From assembly GCA_964251665.1 (NCBI GenBank), contig CAXUKO010000003.1:434001-498000 (forward strand): 64,000 nucleotides of DNA, in the 5' to 3' direction. Of the stretch, positions 1 through 7,687 are shown in pieces. The stretch is from JBBQLG01 sp964251665. Lineage in GTDB: Bacteria; Bacteroidota; Bacteroidia; Cytophagales; Spirosomataceae. Position 1 is the stretch's first letter. Each line of letters opens with the position of its first letter. The notes below the pieces were generated by a model that saw nothing but the letters and a program-made list of their open reading frames with translations, did not search any database and was not told where the DNA came from. The position numbers were made by a program, and so were the translations under genes.

Positions 1-323
1 TGATGACCGGCTACAAACTCAGTGCTGATACCCGTACCAAACTGGAAACGATGGTGCGGACCAACAACGGCTTTGAAATTGCCGATGTGGACTTGCAGTT
101 ACGTGGTCCCGGCGACCTGACCGGTACGCAGCAGAGCGGTATCATGGACCTGATGATTGCCGACCTTGCCAAAGACGGAGCAATCCTCAACGAAGCCCGC
201 AAATGTGCGCAGGCTATTCTGGAAGAAGACCCGCACCTTGTGTTGCCGCAGCACGTAGCCGTCCGCGACCACGTCGATCAGGCCATGCGTCGGCAGGATA
301 CCAACTGGAGCCGTATTTCGTGA
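1..323 (+). CDS. recG: ATP-dependent DNA helicase RecG, C-terminal end (partial)
   Basis: The window opens inside this gene; the first complete codon is at base 3 and the stop is TGA at 321-323. About 106 residues are visible. They contain the stretch GFEIADVDLQLRGPGDLTGT followed by QQSG, the highly conserved TRG/C-terminal signature of RecG, which couples the helicase motor to branch migration of stalled forks and Holliday junctions. The P-loop and the wedge domain lie outside the window. The family assignment rests on recognised sequence and is secure. The ATG at base 3 is internal and is not the start. Confidence 0.93.
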   Translation, partial: MTGYKLSADTRTKLETMVRTNNGFEIADVDLQLRGPGDLTGTQQSGIMDLMIADLAKDGAILNEARKCAQAILEEDPHLVLPQHVAVRDHVDQAMRRQDTNWSRIS

Positions 324-371
324 GCAGGCGAACGCTCAGCAAACCGTTACCTTGCCAACGTCAACCTGAGA

Positions 372-803
372 TTAAGCCTTGCATTGCTTTGGTTGACAAA
401 GCCGTTTGATTAAGCTGGTTGCGATATGCAACTCGTAATTGAATCGCAATAATTGATATAAATAGGAAATAAAAGGAAATAACAGTCGTAGATATAATGG
501 CAGTTCTGTATGTGTGATAACCACTAAAAGAACAATTAGATCAAAGGCTATATATAGGGCGAGTACACTCCAATCCATTTTATAAATGACATCAACTGTG
601 CATTGCTTCCGGTTAACTAACCCTGCGATGACAATTCCTGAAAAACGATTTCCGAAGGCGTTTTCACGTTGGATAAAAAAACTATAGCCTTGCAGATAGC
701 CTCTGAAAATATCATCATCAGTAATAACACTAAATAGGCCTTTACTTGGCTCTTTCAGGATGCAGTCTAATCGAAATAACCACTCATCCGCATCGACATG
801 CAT
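372..803 (-). CDS. Hypothetical membrane protein of a Bacteroidota-type family
   Basis: A 143-residue frame starting at ATG 801-803. The N-terminal half has the pattern FRGYLQGYSFFIQR, resembling a small Bacteroidota family of unknown function in which a soluble 'F-x-G...F.I.R' stretch precedes two membrane helices. Two hydrophobic segments follow (about residues 79-97 and 101-117). The region is clearly more AT-rich than the genes on either side and stands alone between recG and batA, which suggests horizontal acquisition. No function can be given. Translation looks protein-like, but the gene is short and upstream signals are weak. Confidence 0.55.
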   Translation of the reverse strand: MHVDADEWLFRLDCILKEPSKGLFSVITDDDIFRGYLQGYSFFIQRENAFGNRFSGIVIAGLVNRKQCTVDVIYKMDWSVLALYIAFDLIVLLVVITHTELPLYLRLLFPFISYLYQLLRFNYELHIATSLIKRLCQPKQCKA

Positions 804-919
804 CTTATACTTTTTTTATAAAAAAAGTTAAACTGTATCATTCTTGAGCGGGTTCAGTCAATCTTATCAACGCGTTAAAGCATTTGTTGGCTAAATACAA
901 CTAAGATAAACAATAAGGG

Positions 920-2992
920 TCACCCCTTCATAAACCGCACCAGCCCGATTTCAAGTAGCAGAAATCCCAGCGCGGCCAGTAGAAAATATTTCCAGAGACT
1001 TGTACCAAGGTTTTCACGCTCCAGTACCTGCACAAAATCACCGTCGGTGATGCTGTTGAAAACTTCGACGTTTTTCTGATTACCAAAAATCTGCCGTAGT
1101 TCGGTAGGGGAATAGAATGACATGGCAGACTCCTGATTACCGTGATTCAGGGCCAGTAATCGCTCGGTTTTTCCGTTCAGGTCGAGTTCGTAGTAGCCGG
1201 ATTCCACTTCCTGTCCGGCCGAAAGCTGATTGCTCTTGGGCATCTCCAGCAACAGTTGGTTCCCTATAATTCGCTGCACCGGAATAATCTCCAGTTTTCC
1301 GCGCTTAAGCTTATAAACTGCCTGCTCCGACGTACCAGCCGCGTTCGCGATTGGGATAGTAATCAGGTTCTCATCGAACGAATAGGCCGTGCGCTGGGGA
1401 CGGGCACTCAGGGCAGCCATTTTATACATGACCGGCACAAACAGAGCGTGCTGGGCAATGTTGCCAAAGAGTTCGGTCAGTGGGTTGGCCAGTACGTAAA
1501 CAGAGCCTGAACCCGCCCGCGACTGCGTCAGGAAAGGACGTCCATCGCGCAGAGACAAGAGTTTAGTCCCCGCGTTCCACTGCCAGACGGGCGTGGCGCT
1601 GGGCAGATTCAGCGGGTCCTGCTGGTAGGTCTGCTGGAACACATCGGCGAAGAACGGATTCTTACGGTCGGGGTCGCTCAGGGGTTGGGCGGGTGCGAGC
1701 GGTTGTGGTAAAGCGGTAAGGCCCGAAACGCCCAAAGCACTCAAAAACGGGCCGTAGCTGCTCACATCAGGATTGGTGGGCGGAATAACGACCACACTGC
1801 CGCCCTGCCGTACGAATCGTTCCAGTTCGCTCCGCAACGTGCCGCTTACCGTAGCAACGCCTTCCAGTACCACCAGATCTGTGGCTTTCAACTGACCGAC
1901 GTCAAAATTCTCGGCGCTGGCACTCCGGCGCACAAACAGGCTGTCGTTGCTGTATACCGCATTTATATAGTCGCGGTCCGACTTCTCCCCGTAGAGGTGC
2001 AGCACCCGAATAGATGGCGACGCTTCAATCACGAAATAATATTCGTTGTCGAATGTGATCGGGTAATCCTCAAACACAATTCGCCCCCGGTGATAGCCTT
2101 TCTTGGTGACGTTGAAGTTCAGTGACGCCTGTCCCGAACCGTTCGCGTCGATGTTAACGGACGCTGTTGATACCTGCACATCGTCTAAATACAGCCGTAC
2201 GGGTAGGTTTTTTACGGCGCTGCCCCCGCTGTTACTCAGCTTCACCGTCAGGCTGTTGTTCTGCAATTCGCGGATAAAAGGCGTGTTAAGCCAGACCGAA
2301 TCGACGTAGACGTTTTTGGTAGCCTGCGCGTTCATCGGCACCAGAAACACCCGGTCGGTCGTGTCAATTTTTAGCCGTGACAGGTCACCGGCGGTGCTTT
2401 TCTGAAAATCAGAGAACCAGAAAAGCTGATTGCGCCCACCGGGATTCAGACTGGCCAGCAGGTTGCGCTGCCGTTTATAGACGGCATCCAGCGACCGTGG
2501 GGTATGCGCAAACCGGACTGAGGTGACACGGTCACGGATGGCCTCGGCCGAGCCAATCTGCTGCTCCTGCGCCGAAAAATCATTCGTCAGTAACTGTAGT
2601 GATGTTGCATTGCGGAACAGCGTCAGCAGTTCGTCCAGTTTACTCGTGGCGATGTCGAGATAGCGTTTTTCGTTCTGCTCGTTCTGCATACTGTACGAAT
2701 TATCGAGGTACAAACTCGTGGTGCCCTGCCGCGATAGGCCCAACCGGCTCTGACTGGGCAGAAATGGTTGGGCGAAGGCCAGTACCAAACAGGTCAGAAA
2801 CAGCACCCGCGCCAGCAGGACAAGCCAGTGCTTGAGCCGACGAAACGACTTGGTTTCGGTCTGAACCGTCTTAAGCAGCGCAACATTGGTGAAAAAGACC
2901 CGGCGGGTTCGGCGGAAATTGAACAGATGTATGGCAATCGGCACGGCCGTAGCCAGCAGGCCGAACAGAAACGAGGGATAGAGAAAACTCAT
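920..2992 (-). CDS. BatA-type membrane protein with VWA-like domain
   Basis: 690 residues. The N-terminus (MSFLYPSFLFGLLATAVPIA, then IHLFNFRRTRRVFFTN) is the typical BatA/aerotolerance-regulator N-terminal domain with a first membrane helix, a second helix near residues 57-77, and a conserved RLKHWLVLLAR stretch before it. A VWA-like periplasmic domain follows (SLYLDNSYSM near residue 95 as a degenerate MIDAS start), then a large beta-rich region and a glutamine-amidotransferase-like segment. It closes with a final membrane helix (YFLLAALGFLLLEIGLV). The family is widespread in Bacteroidota, often near MoxR AAA ATPases, but no such partner is visible here. The precise role is unknown. Confidence 0.85.
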   Translation of the reverse strand: MSFLYPSFLFGLLATAVPIAIHLFNFRRTRRVFFTNVALLKTVQTETKSFRRLKHWLVLLARVLFLTCLVLAFAQPFLPSQSRLGLSRQGTTSLYLDNSYSMQNEQNEKRYLDIATSKLDELLTLFRNATSLQLLTNDFSAQEQQIGSAEAIRDRVTSVRFAHTPRSLDAVYKRQRNLLASLNPGGRNQLFWFSDFQKSTAGDLSRLKIDTTDRVFLVPMNAQATKNVYVDSVWLNTPFIRELQNNSLTVKLSNSGGSAVKNLPVRLYLDDVQVSTASVNIDANGSGQASLNFNVTKKGYHRGRIVFEDYPITFDNEYYFVIEASPSIRVLHLYGEKSDRDYINAVYSNDSLFVRRSASAENFDVGQLKATDLVVLEGVATVSGTLRSELERFVRQGGSVVVIPPTNPDVSSYGPFLSALGVSGLTALPQPLAPAQPLSDPDRKNPFFADVFQQTYQQDPLNLPSATPVWQWNAGTKLLSLRDGRPFLTQSRAGSGSVYVLANPLTELFGNIAQHALFVPVMYKMAALSARPQRTAYSFDENLITIPIANAAGTSEQAVYKLKRGKLEIIPVQRIIGNQLLLEMPKSNQLSAGQEVESGYYELDLNGKTERLLALNHGNQESAMSFYSPTELRQIFGNQKNVEVFNSITDGDFVQVLERENLGTSLWKYFLLAALGFLLLEIGLVRFMKG

Positions 2993-3063
2993 GCAGAGAT
3001 AACGCTTGAAACCCCCAAGTTAGTCAGGGTTGGCCAAAGATGGGAGTGCAGGACCAATGAGTC

Positions 3064-3219
3064 TTATTTTTTATCCGGGCAACTCTTGCAGCGTTTGCCC
3101 TTCTTATACTTCTTGCAGCACTTTTTCAGGACACAATCCGCCCCTGAAAATAGGCTGTTATGAATCGATTTAGCGGGTTGAGCTGTGGTTTCGTCGGCAG
3201 AAGGCCACTCCGTATACAT
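3064..3219 (-). CDS. Small cysteine- and lysine-rich protein (51 aa)
   Basis: A short frame from ATG (3217-3219) to TAA (3064-3066). It encodes 51 residues ending in LKKCCKKYKKGKRCKSCPDK, with five cysteines in the last 24 residues (CV...CC...C..C). The same lysine/cysteine pattern occurs in very small conserved proteins of Cytophagales, as I recall. The C-x2-C spacing suggests metal binding, but this is inference. It lies in the otherwise gene-free gap between batA and the DUF4198 gene. Confidence 0.6.
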   Translation of the reverse strand: MYTEWPSADETTAQPAKSIHNSLFSGADCVLKKCCKKYKKGKRCKSCPDKK

Positions 3220-3334
3220 GGTTATCAATCAAAGTTCTATGCTGAAAACGCATAATTGACCGGATTATTCCCTACTGAAATGGTATACTGAACTTGGTTG
3301 CGTTGGTAATGGACCGGGTACCTATCTTTACCGC

Positions 3335-4150
3335 ATGAGAAAAAGATATCTACTGACTGTTTTGTGTCTCGGCCTGAGCCTATTGGGAATGGCCCATGAG
3401 TTCTGGCTGCAACCCAAACGCTTTTTTGCCGCTGTAGGCGATGTGGTGCCTATCGAAATTATGGTAGGAGAGAATTTCATCGGCGAACGCTCGGAAGGAA
3501 AAAAGAACCGGATTGTGCAGTATGTTCACTGGGTTGCCGACAAAAAAGAAGATCTGGCACCCGGCCTGACAAATGATCACTATGGCGTTGCTGATGTAAG
3601 AATGCAGACGCCAGGTACGCACCTGATTGCCTTTGCCAACACCCCTAAATTTTTGTCCATGCGGGCCGATTCGTTTTTGCTTTACCTCAAGGAAGATGGA
3701 CTGGACAACGTTATGCTGGCCCGGCAGCAACAGGGCGACACCCGGAAACGGAGCCGTGAACTGTATCAGCGCTGCGTAAAAACGCTGATTCAGGTGGACA
3801 AAACGCCCGACAGGACGTTTTCGGTAAACACCGGCATGCCGCTCGAGATCATTCCAAAGCGAAATCCGTACGGGATTACACCGGGTCAGGCGGTCGATTT
3901 TCAGGTCTTGTTTGAAAATCGACCGCTTCCTGCGGCTTTAGTTCGTTACTGGAATCGCTCGCCCACCAACCAACTCCATGAAGAACAGCAGCGTTCCGAT
4001 AGCCAGGGCCGTGTCCAGTTTCGGCTTCGGCCGGGCAGCAACATGGTCAGTCTGGTTCGGATGGTGCCATATACGCCAGCCGTCGGCAGTGACCAGCCTG
4101 CGGCCGACTGGATCAGCTACTGGGGTAGTTTGACGTTTGGCAGCAAATAA
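3335..4150 (+). CDS. DUF4198 domain-containing secreted protein
   Basis: 271 residues with a signal peptide (MRKRYLLTVLCLGLSLLGMA) followed directly by HEFWLQPKRF, the characteristic start of DUF4198 proteins, whose mature N-terminal histidine-containing motif resembles that of periplasmic metal-uptake components. The rest is beta-rich, consistent with two immunoglobulin-like domains. A possible promoter TATCTTTA (3323-3330) lies only four bases before the start, implying a very short leader. Members of the family are often near nickel or TonB transport genes; no such neighbour is present, so the substrate cannot be stated. Confidence 0.8.
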   Translation: MRKRYLLTVLCLGLSLLGMAHEFWLQPKRFFAAVGDVVPIEIMVGENFIGERSEGKKNRIVQYVHWVADKKEDLAPGLTNDHYGVADVRMQTPGTHLIAFANTPKFLSMRADSFLLYLKEDGLDNVMLARQQQGDTRKRSRELYQRCVKTLIQVDKTPDRTFSVNTGMPLEIIPKRNPYGITPGQAVDFQVLFENRPLPAALVRYWNRSPTNQLHEEQQRSDSQGRVQFRLRPGSNMVSLVRMVPYTPAVGSDQPAADWISYWGSLTFGSK

Positions 4151-4159
4151 AAAACTACA

Positions 4160-5011
4160 TCACAGGATTTCGCCCGTCAGGTAGAGCTTTACCTGGCCGG
4201 CAATTTCAACGCGGACGGCCTCGGGATTATTAGTATTTAGTTTACATTTCAGAAAGCCACCCCGGCTTGAAATCTGACGGGCGACCAGTTCGGTTTTGCC
4301 GAGCCGTTCGGCCCAGTACGGGGTAAGTGTGGTATGGGCTGAACCGGTAACGGGGTCTTCGTCGATACCCGATTGAGGGCCAAAAAAACGGGATACAAAA
4401 TCGCAGTCATCGCCGGGGGCCGTAACAATAACGCCCCGGGCCGGTACCGTAACCATCTCCCGGAAATCGGGCGTAAGGGCTTCAATATCGGCCTGCGTCT
4501 GGTAAACAACCATGTAGTCGGTTTTGCCCTTCAGAATTTCCGAAGGCTTGCTGCCTGTACCGGCCATGGCCAGACTGGCCAGCAGGGCGGGGGGCTGTAA
4601 GTTGGCTCTGTTGACGGTATCGGCCGGAAAATCGAGTACGAGCCAGTCTTCACCATCGTCATGCCGCTCCCGGCATACATTAAGCGGACCACTGCGCGAA
4701 TCGAAGGTAATTTTGTCTGCCAACTGACCGGTGGGGTCAGACTGATTTTCCAGGAAAAATACTACATACGCTGTGGCCAGCGTGGCATGACCGCATAAAT
4801 CCACTTCTACAGTAGGGGTAAACCAGCGAATGTGGTACTGATTTTCGCCGTCCTTTTTTGTATAAAAAGCCGTTTCGGCGAGGTTGTTTTCGGCGGCAAT
4901 CTGCTGCATCTGTTCATCCGGCAGCCAATGCGCCAGGGGACACACGGCCGCCGGATTTCCGGCAAACAGTTCATGGGTAAAGGCATCAAGCTGGTAAATA
5001 CGAATTGCCAT
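4160..5011 (-). CDS. PhzF family isomerase
   Basis: 283 residues with the PhzF fold signatures. The N-terminal DAFTHELFAGNPAAVC is followed by NNLAETAF (the glutamate is the conserved catalytic acid), VDLCGHATLA in the middle, and DEDPVTGSAHTTLTPYWA in the C-terminal half. PhzF proteins are diaminopimelate-epimerase-like isomerases; outside phenazine clusters their substrates are mostly unknown. The gene follows the HAD phosphatase gene with a two-base gap on the same strand, so the two are almost certainly cotranscribed and may act on the same small metabolite, which is inference. Confidence 0.9.
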   Translation of the reverse strand: MAIRIYQLDAFTHELFAGNPAAVCPLAHWLPDEQMQQIAAENNLAETAFYTKKDGENQYHIRWFTPTVEVDLCGHATLATAYVVFFLENQSDPTGQLADKITFDSRSGPLNVCRERHDDGEDWLVLDFPADTVNRANLQPPALLASLAMAGTGSKPSEILKGKTDYMVVYQTQADIEALTPDFREMVTVPARGVIVTAPGDDCDFVSRFFGPQSGIDEDPVTGSAHTTLTPYWAERLGKTELVARQISSRGGFLKCKLNTNNPEAVRVEIAGQVKLYLTGEIL

Positions 5012-5013
5012 AA

Positions 5014-5685
5014 TTAATATAGGTTTTGAAGAGATAGGAAAGCACTTTCGTTGAATCCGGCCAGCGATGGTATTTTAAGCATTGCCCGGTCGAATTTTGC
5101 ATCAGTATACTCAAAATCTGCTGGTACTGCTACAGTTTTCATGCCAGCCGCCAGTGCCGAGGTCAATCCCGTGCCCGAATCTTCAAAGGCAACACAACAG
5201 GCCGGGACCATGCCCAGCCGCCGGGCCGCTCCCAGGTATACGTCGGGCGCCGGTTTGTTATTCGCTTCGAGGGTAGCCGAGTGCCAGAGCGCAAAATAAT
5301 CACGAATTTGTAGCCGGTCGATCACCAGTTCAATCAGCGACATGGGTGAGGCCGACGCAATGGCAATGGGCAGGTTTTTCGCCAGGAACAGGTTCAGTAC
5401 ATCAAGTGCGCCCGGCATCGCTTCGGCATCGCGGCCAATACGCTCGTGCGACCCGTGCGTGATGGCATCGGCCATTTCGGCCCGTTGCCGGATAGATTCG
5501 TCCCACGGATGGCGGTCAAACCAGTACTCAACCACGGCCGCAATGGGCAGCCCGGTCGTTTGTTTACATTCTTCATCCGTCAGGTAAAGCCCGACGGTAT
5601 CAAAGACATCGCGTTCGGCGGCCCGCCAGTGGGGTTCCGAATCCACGAGCAGCCCGTCCATATCAAAAATAGCAGCACAAATCAT
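5014..5685 (-). CDS. HAD-superfamily sugar-phosphatase (HxpB/YniC-like)
   Basis: 223 residues. Motif I is FDMDGLLVDSEP (nucleophile D8, acid/base D10). The cap domain is helical, motif II is IASASP, and motif IV is FEDSGTG, preceded by KPAPDVYL. The layout matches the beta-phosphoglucomutase/2-deoxyglucose-6-phosphatase branch of HAD hydrolases. It heads a two-gene operon with phzF. The exact substrate cannot be told from sequence; sugar or hexitol phosphates are the usual ones in this branch. Confidence 0.88.
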   Translation of the reverse strand: MICAAIFDMDGLLVDSEPHWRAAERDVFDTVGLYLTDEECKQTTGLPIAAVVEYWFDRHPWDESIRQRAEMADAITHGSHERIGRDAEAMPGALDVLNLFLAKNLPIAIASASPMSLIELVIDRLQIRDYFALWHSATLEANNKPAPDVYLGAARRLGMVPACCVAFEDSGTGLTSALAAGMKTVAVPADFEYTDAKFDRAMLKIPSLAGFNESAFLSLQNLY

Positions 5686-5721
5686 GTTCCAGACGTTAAT
5701 TGGTAAAGGCTACCGTAGGTT

Positions 5722-6510
5722 CTATCGGAACCGGATCAGCATGGCCTCGACCGTGGGGTTCAGTTTTTGCAGGGCTGGCAGCGCCGAGGAGAACTCCCTG
5801 TCGCCAGATACCGATCTGGCGAGTTTCTCCTGCGCGGGTACAAGTGGTTTCAATCCCAGCGTCAGACTGAGGTACAACTTACCATCGGGGCCACGGAGTT
5901 TACCACCCTGTACGTTTGAAACGGAGCCCGCCCTGTCCCCGCCGAAGCCGTATAGGGTAAACGATTTACCGTTCACCTTTTCCACTTCTTTTAGCGTAGA
6001 ACCAATTTTTAGCCCATTGTCTACCAGCCAGCGCGGTTGTACTGCGGTCGCCTGCTGATTGTTACGAGCCAGCCGGATCAGGACAGCGTCGGGTTTGGCC
6101 CATCTTTTTTTGTCTTTCCAGCGAATGTGAACCTCGTTGGCGGTGCCCTTAAAGAGCGTTGTGCCGGGCTCGGTATCGCCTTCGGCCAGTTTCATGGGTT
6201 CGTGGGTAACGTTGGTCTGACCAATTATCTGCTTCAGGCTGGCTTCGGTGGCATCAGCCGTGATCATACCCACCCGTTCGCCGGGAATGATGTAAAAATC
6301 CCCCGGCGATGCGGTCGCTGTTGGGGCGCTGGGCAGGGTAGCCACGGCCACAATTGTAGTGTCGACTACGCTGCTGCCATTCTCCAGCGTATCGTCATCC
6401 ACCAGCATCGTGTCCGGGGCTGTCGGTTGCGTAACCGCCTGTTCCTTCCGGTTCGACTGGCAGGCGGTAAGTAGACTAATAAGGAGCAGAGTGGTCAGGC
6501 GAAATCTCAT
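5722..6510 (-). CDS. Putative lipoprotein, function unknown
   Basis: 262 residues with a lipoprotein signal (MRFRLTTLLLISLLTAC, lipobox LTAC, lipidated Cys17), so the mature protein is anchored to a membrane. After a threonine/acidic linker, a conserved-looking domain begins near residue 70 (IIPGERVGMITADATE) and runs to the end. The GERVG...T......I.........GEGE-like layout resembles a Bacteroidota lipoprotein family of unknown function. It is on the same strand as the HAD and phzF genes, 36 bases upstream of them, and could belong to the same transcript. Confidence 0.75.
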   Translation of the reverse strand: MRFRLTTLLLISLLTACQSNRKEQAVTQPTAPDTMLVDDDTLENGSSVVDTTIVAVATLPSAPTATASPGDFYIIPGERVGMITADATEASLKQIIGQTNVTHEPMKLAEGDTEPGTTLFKGTANEVHIRWKDKKRWAKPDAVLIRLARNNQQATAVQPRWLVDNGLKIGSTLKEVEKVNGKSFTLYGFGGDRAGSVSNVQGGKLRGPDGKLYLSLTLGLKPLVPAQEKLARSVSGDREFSSALPALQKLNPTVEAMLIRFR

Positions 6511-6543
6511 GAAGCAATTGGGCGTTTCAGTCAGCGGGTGTGT

Positions 6544-6831
6544 TTAAATGTCCGCCTTTCGGAACGGCTTTACGTCGATGCGCTCCCAAACGCGGCCCTG
6601 AATGTAGGGTTCATTGTCGTACCAGTACCGAAACTGCTCGTCGGTGTCGAAATCCAGTATCATCAGCGAGCCAATCATTTTGCCATCGGGGTCCAGCAGG
6701 GCACCGCCCATAATAAACTGACCGGCGGCTTTCAGGGCACGGGCACCGGCAAAGTGGTCGGGTCGAACAGCCATGCGCCGGTCAATAGCCGCAGCATCGG
6801 TATAATCGTAAGCGTGAATAACGTAGTGCAT
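6544..6831 (-). CDS. YciI family protein
   Basis: 95 residues from the ATG at 6829-6831. YciI-like proteins are small dimeric ferredoxin-fold proteins, with MHYVIHAYDYTD at the start, HFAGARALKAAGQFIMGGAL in the middle and FDTDEQFRYWYDNEPYIQGRVW towards the end. The frame extends 15 codons further upstream to 6876, but family members begin at the MxYxI strand, so the shorter form is preferred. The function of most YciI proteins is unknown; some are dehalogenase-like or sense metabolites. Confidence 0.85.
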   Translation of the reverse strand: MHYVIHAYDYTDAAAIDRRMAVRPDHFAGARALKAAGQFIMGGALLDPDGKMIGSLMILDFDTDEQFRYWYDNEPYIQGRVWERIDVKPFRKADI

Positions 6832-6898
6832 GAAGTGGAAACAGTTGTGGCGTGCAAAATAAGCCAATAGCTCCATGTAACAGTACCGGAGACGGAGG

Positions 6899-7282
6899 CT
6901 ATGTTATCTTATTGAGGTAAGCGACTGTAAGGTCGTAGAAGGTTTTGGCGTCCTGAAGAAGTTCGGCGGCTTCATTCTCACTAAGGTCAGCCTCCATATC
7001 GTAATCGGCTGACTGACGGGCAGTAAAACTGTTACCAACAATCCTGCTTGCTTCTCTTGTAAACAGCCCTTTGTTGACAAATAATTCACCAAACTTAGCC
7101 CGTGCTGCCTGATGTTTCTTGGTATATACTGTTTCGGTAGCCAGTAGTGCGCAAACGCAATAAAACACTGCGTAATAAGTGCGGTTGGCCAGGGCAAGAA
7201 GTTGCTCGTTCCTGTACAAAAGATCCGCTGATTCCAATGCACTTTCTGCACGGTTCATGAACTGTTCCGGGAGTTCATTCAT
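6899..7282 (-). CDS. HEPN domain protein (UPF0332-like), probable toxin partner
   Basis: 127 residues, all-helical. The stretch ANRTYYAVFYCVCALL followed by KKHQAARAKFGELFVNKG matches the UPF0332/HEPN pattern ('YYAmfh...ALL', then 'K.H......F...FV'). HEPN proteins of this type pair with minimal nucleotidyltransferases as type VII-like toxin-antitoxin systems, in which the HEPN protein is a potential RNase and the MNT partner inactivates it by nucleotidylation or AMPylation. Its start overlaps the end of the MNT gene by four bases, which indicates translational coupling. Confidence 0.85.
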   Translation of the reverse strand: MNELPEQFMNRAESALESADLLYRNEQLLALANRTYYAVFYCVCALLATETVYTKKHQAARAKFGELFVNKGLFTREASRIVGNSFTARQSADYDMEADLSENEAAELLQDAKTFYDLTVAYLNKIT

Positions 7283-7605
7283 ACGAATTTCCCCTCCCGG
7301 CGAGCTTCCTGATAGACAGGCATAAAAGACGTTTGATACCGTTGATGTGACACTGGTAACGGGGAAATAGGTAAACCGTGTTTTAACAGAATATCGGTTT
7401 CTATGCCACTGATCCTGCGGATTTCGGCGTAGGTATCTACTGTCTCGTCATTGAGGACCACCATCAGATCAATGTCCGATTCGTCATCGTAATCGCCACG
7501 GGCGTAAGAGCCAAACAGGATCAGATCGTGCAGCCGGTCGCCGTAGAGGGTCTGTAGTGCCTGCTTAAACTCACGCACGATGGGTTCGATCTTAGGATTA
7601 ATCAT
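7279..7605 (-). CDS. Minimal nucleotidyltransferase (MNT) antitoxin
   Basis: 108 residues with the pol-beta superfamily signature FGSYARGDYDDESDIDLMVV: G32-S33 in the G-S motif and D44-x-D46 as metal ligands. A further acidic residue (IETDIL) is the likely third carboxylate. It is the upstream partner of the HEPN gene. In characterised HEPN/MNT pairs the MNT protein neutralises the HEPN toxin; acting so here is inference from the arrangement. Confidence 0.88.
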   Translation of the reverse strand: MINPKIEPIVREFKQALQTLYGDRLHDLILFGSYARGDYDDESDIDLMVVLNDETVDTYAEIRRISGIETDILLKHGLPISPLPVSHQRYQTSFMPVYQEARREGKFV

Positions 7606-7687
7606 GACAAACTCTTTTTGGTAAAACTACACGTTTTGGCGTTTAGCGGCTAATTTTAGCGTTTATCCCTACTTCACCCAAGCCACT

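Noticed and set aside
2768..3163. Plus-strand 131-residue frame across the start of batA
   Set aside because: It is antisense to batA over most of its length and has no recognisable domain; the minus-strand 51-residue frame explains the gap better.
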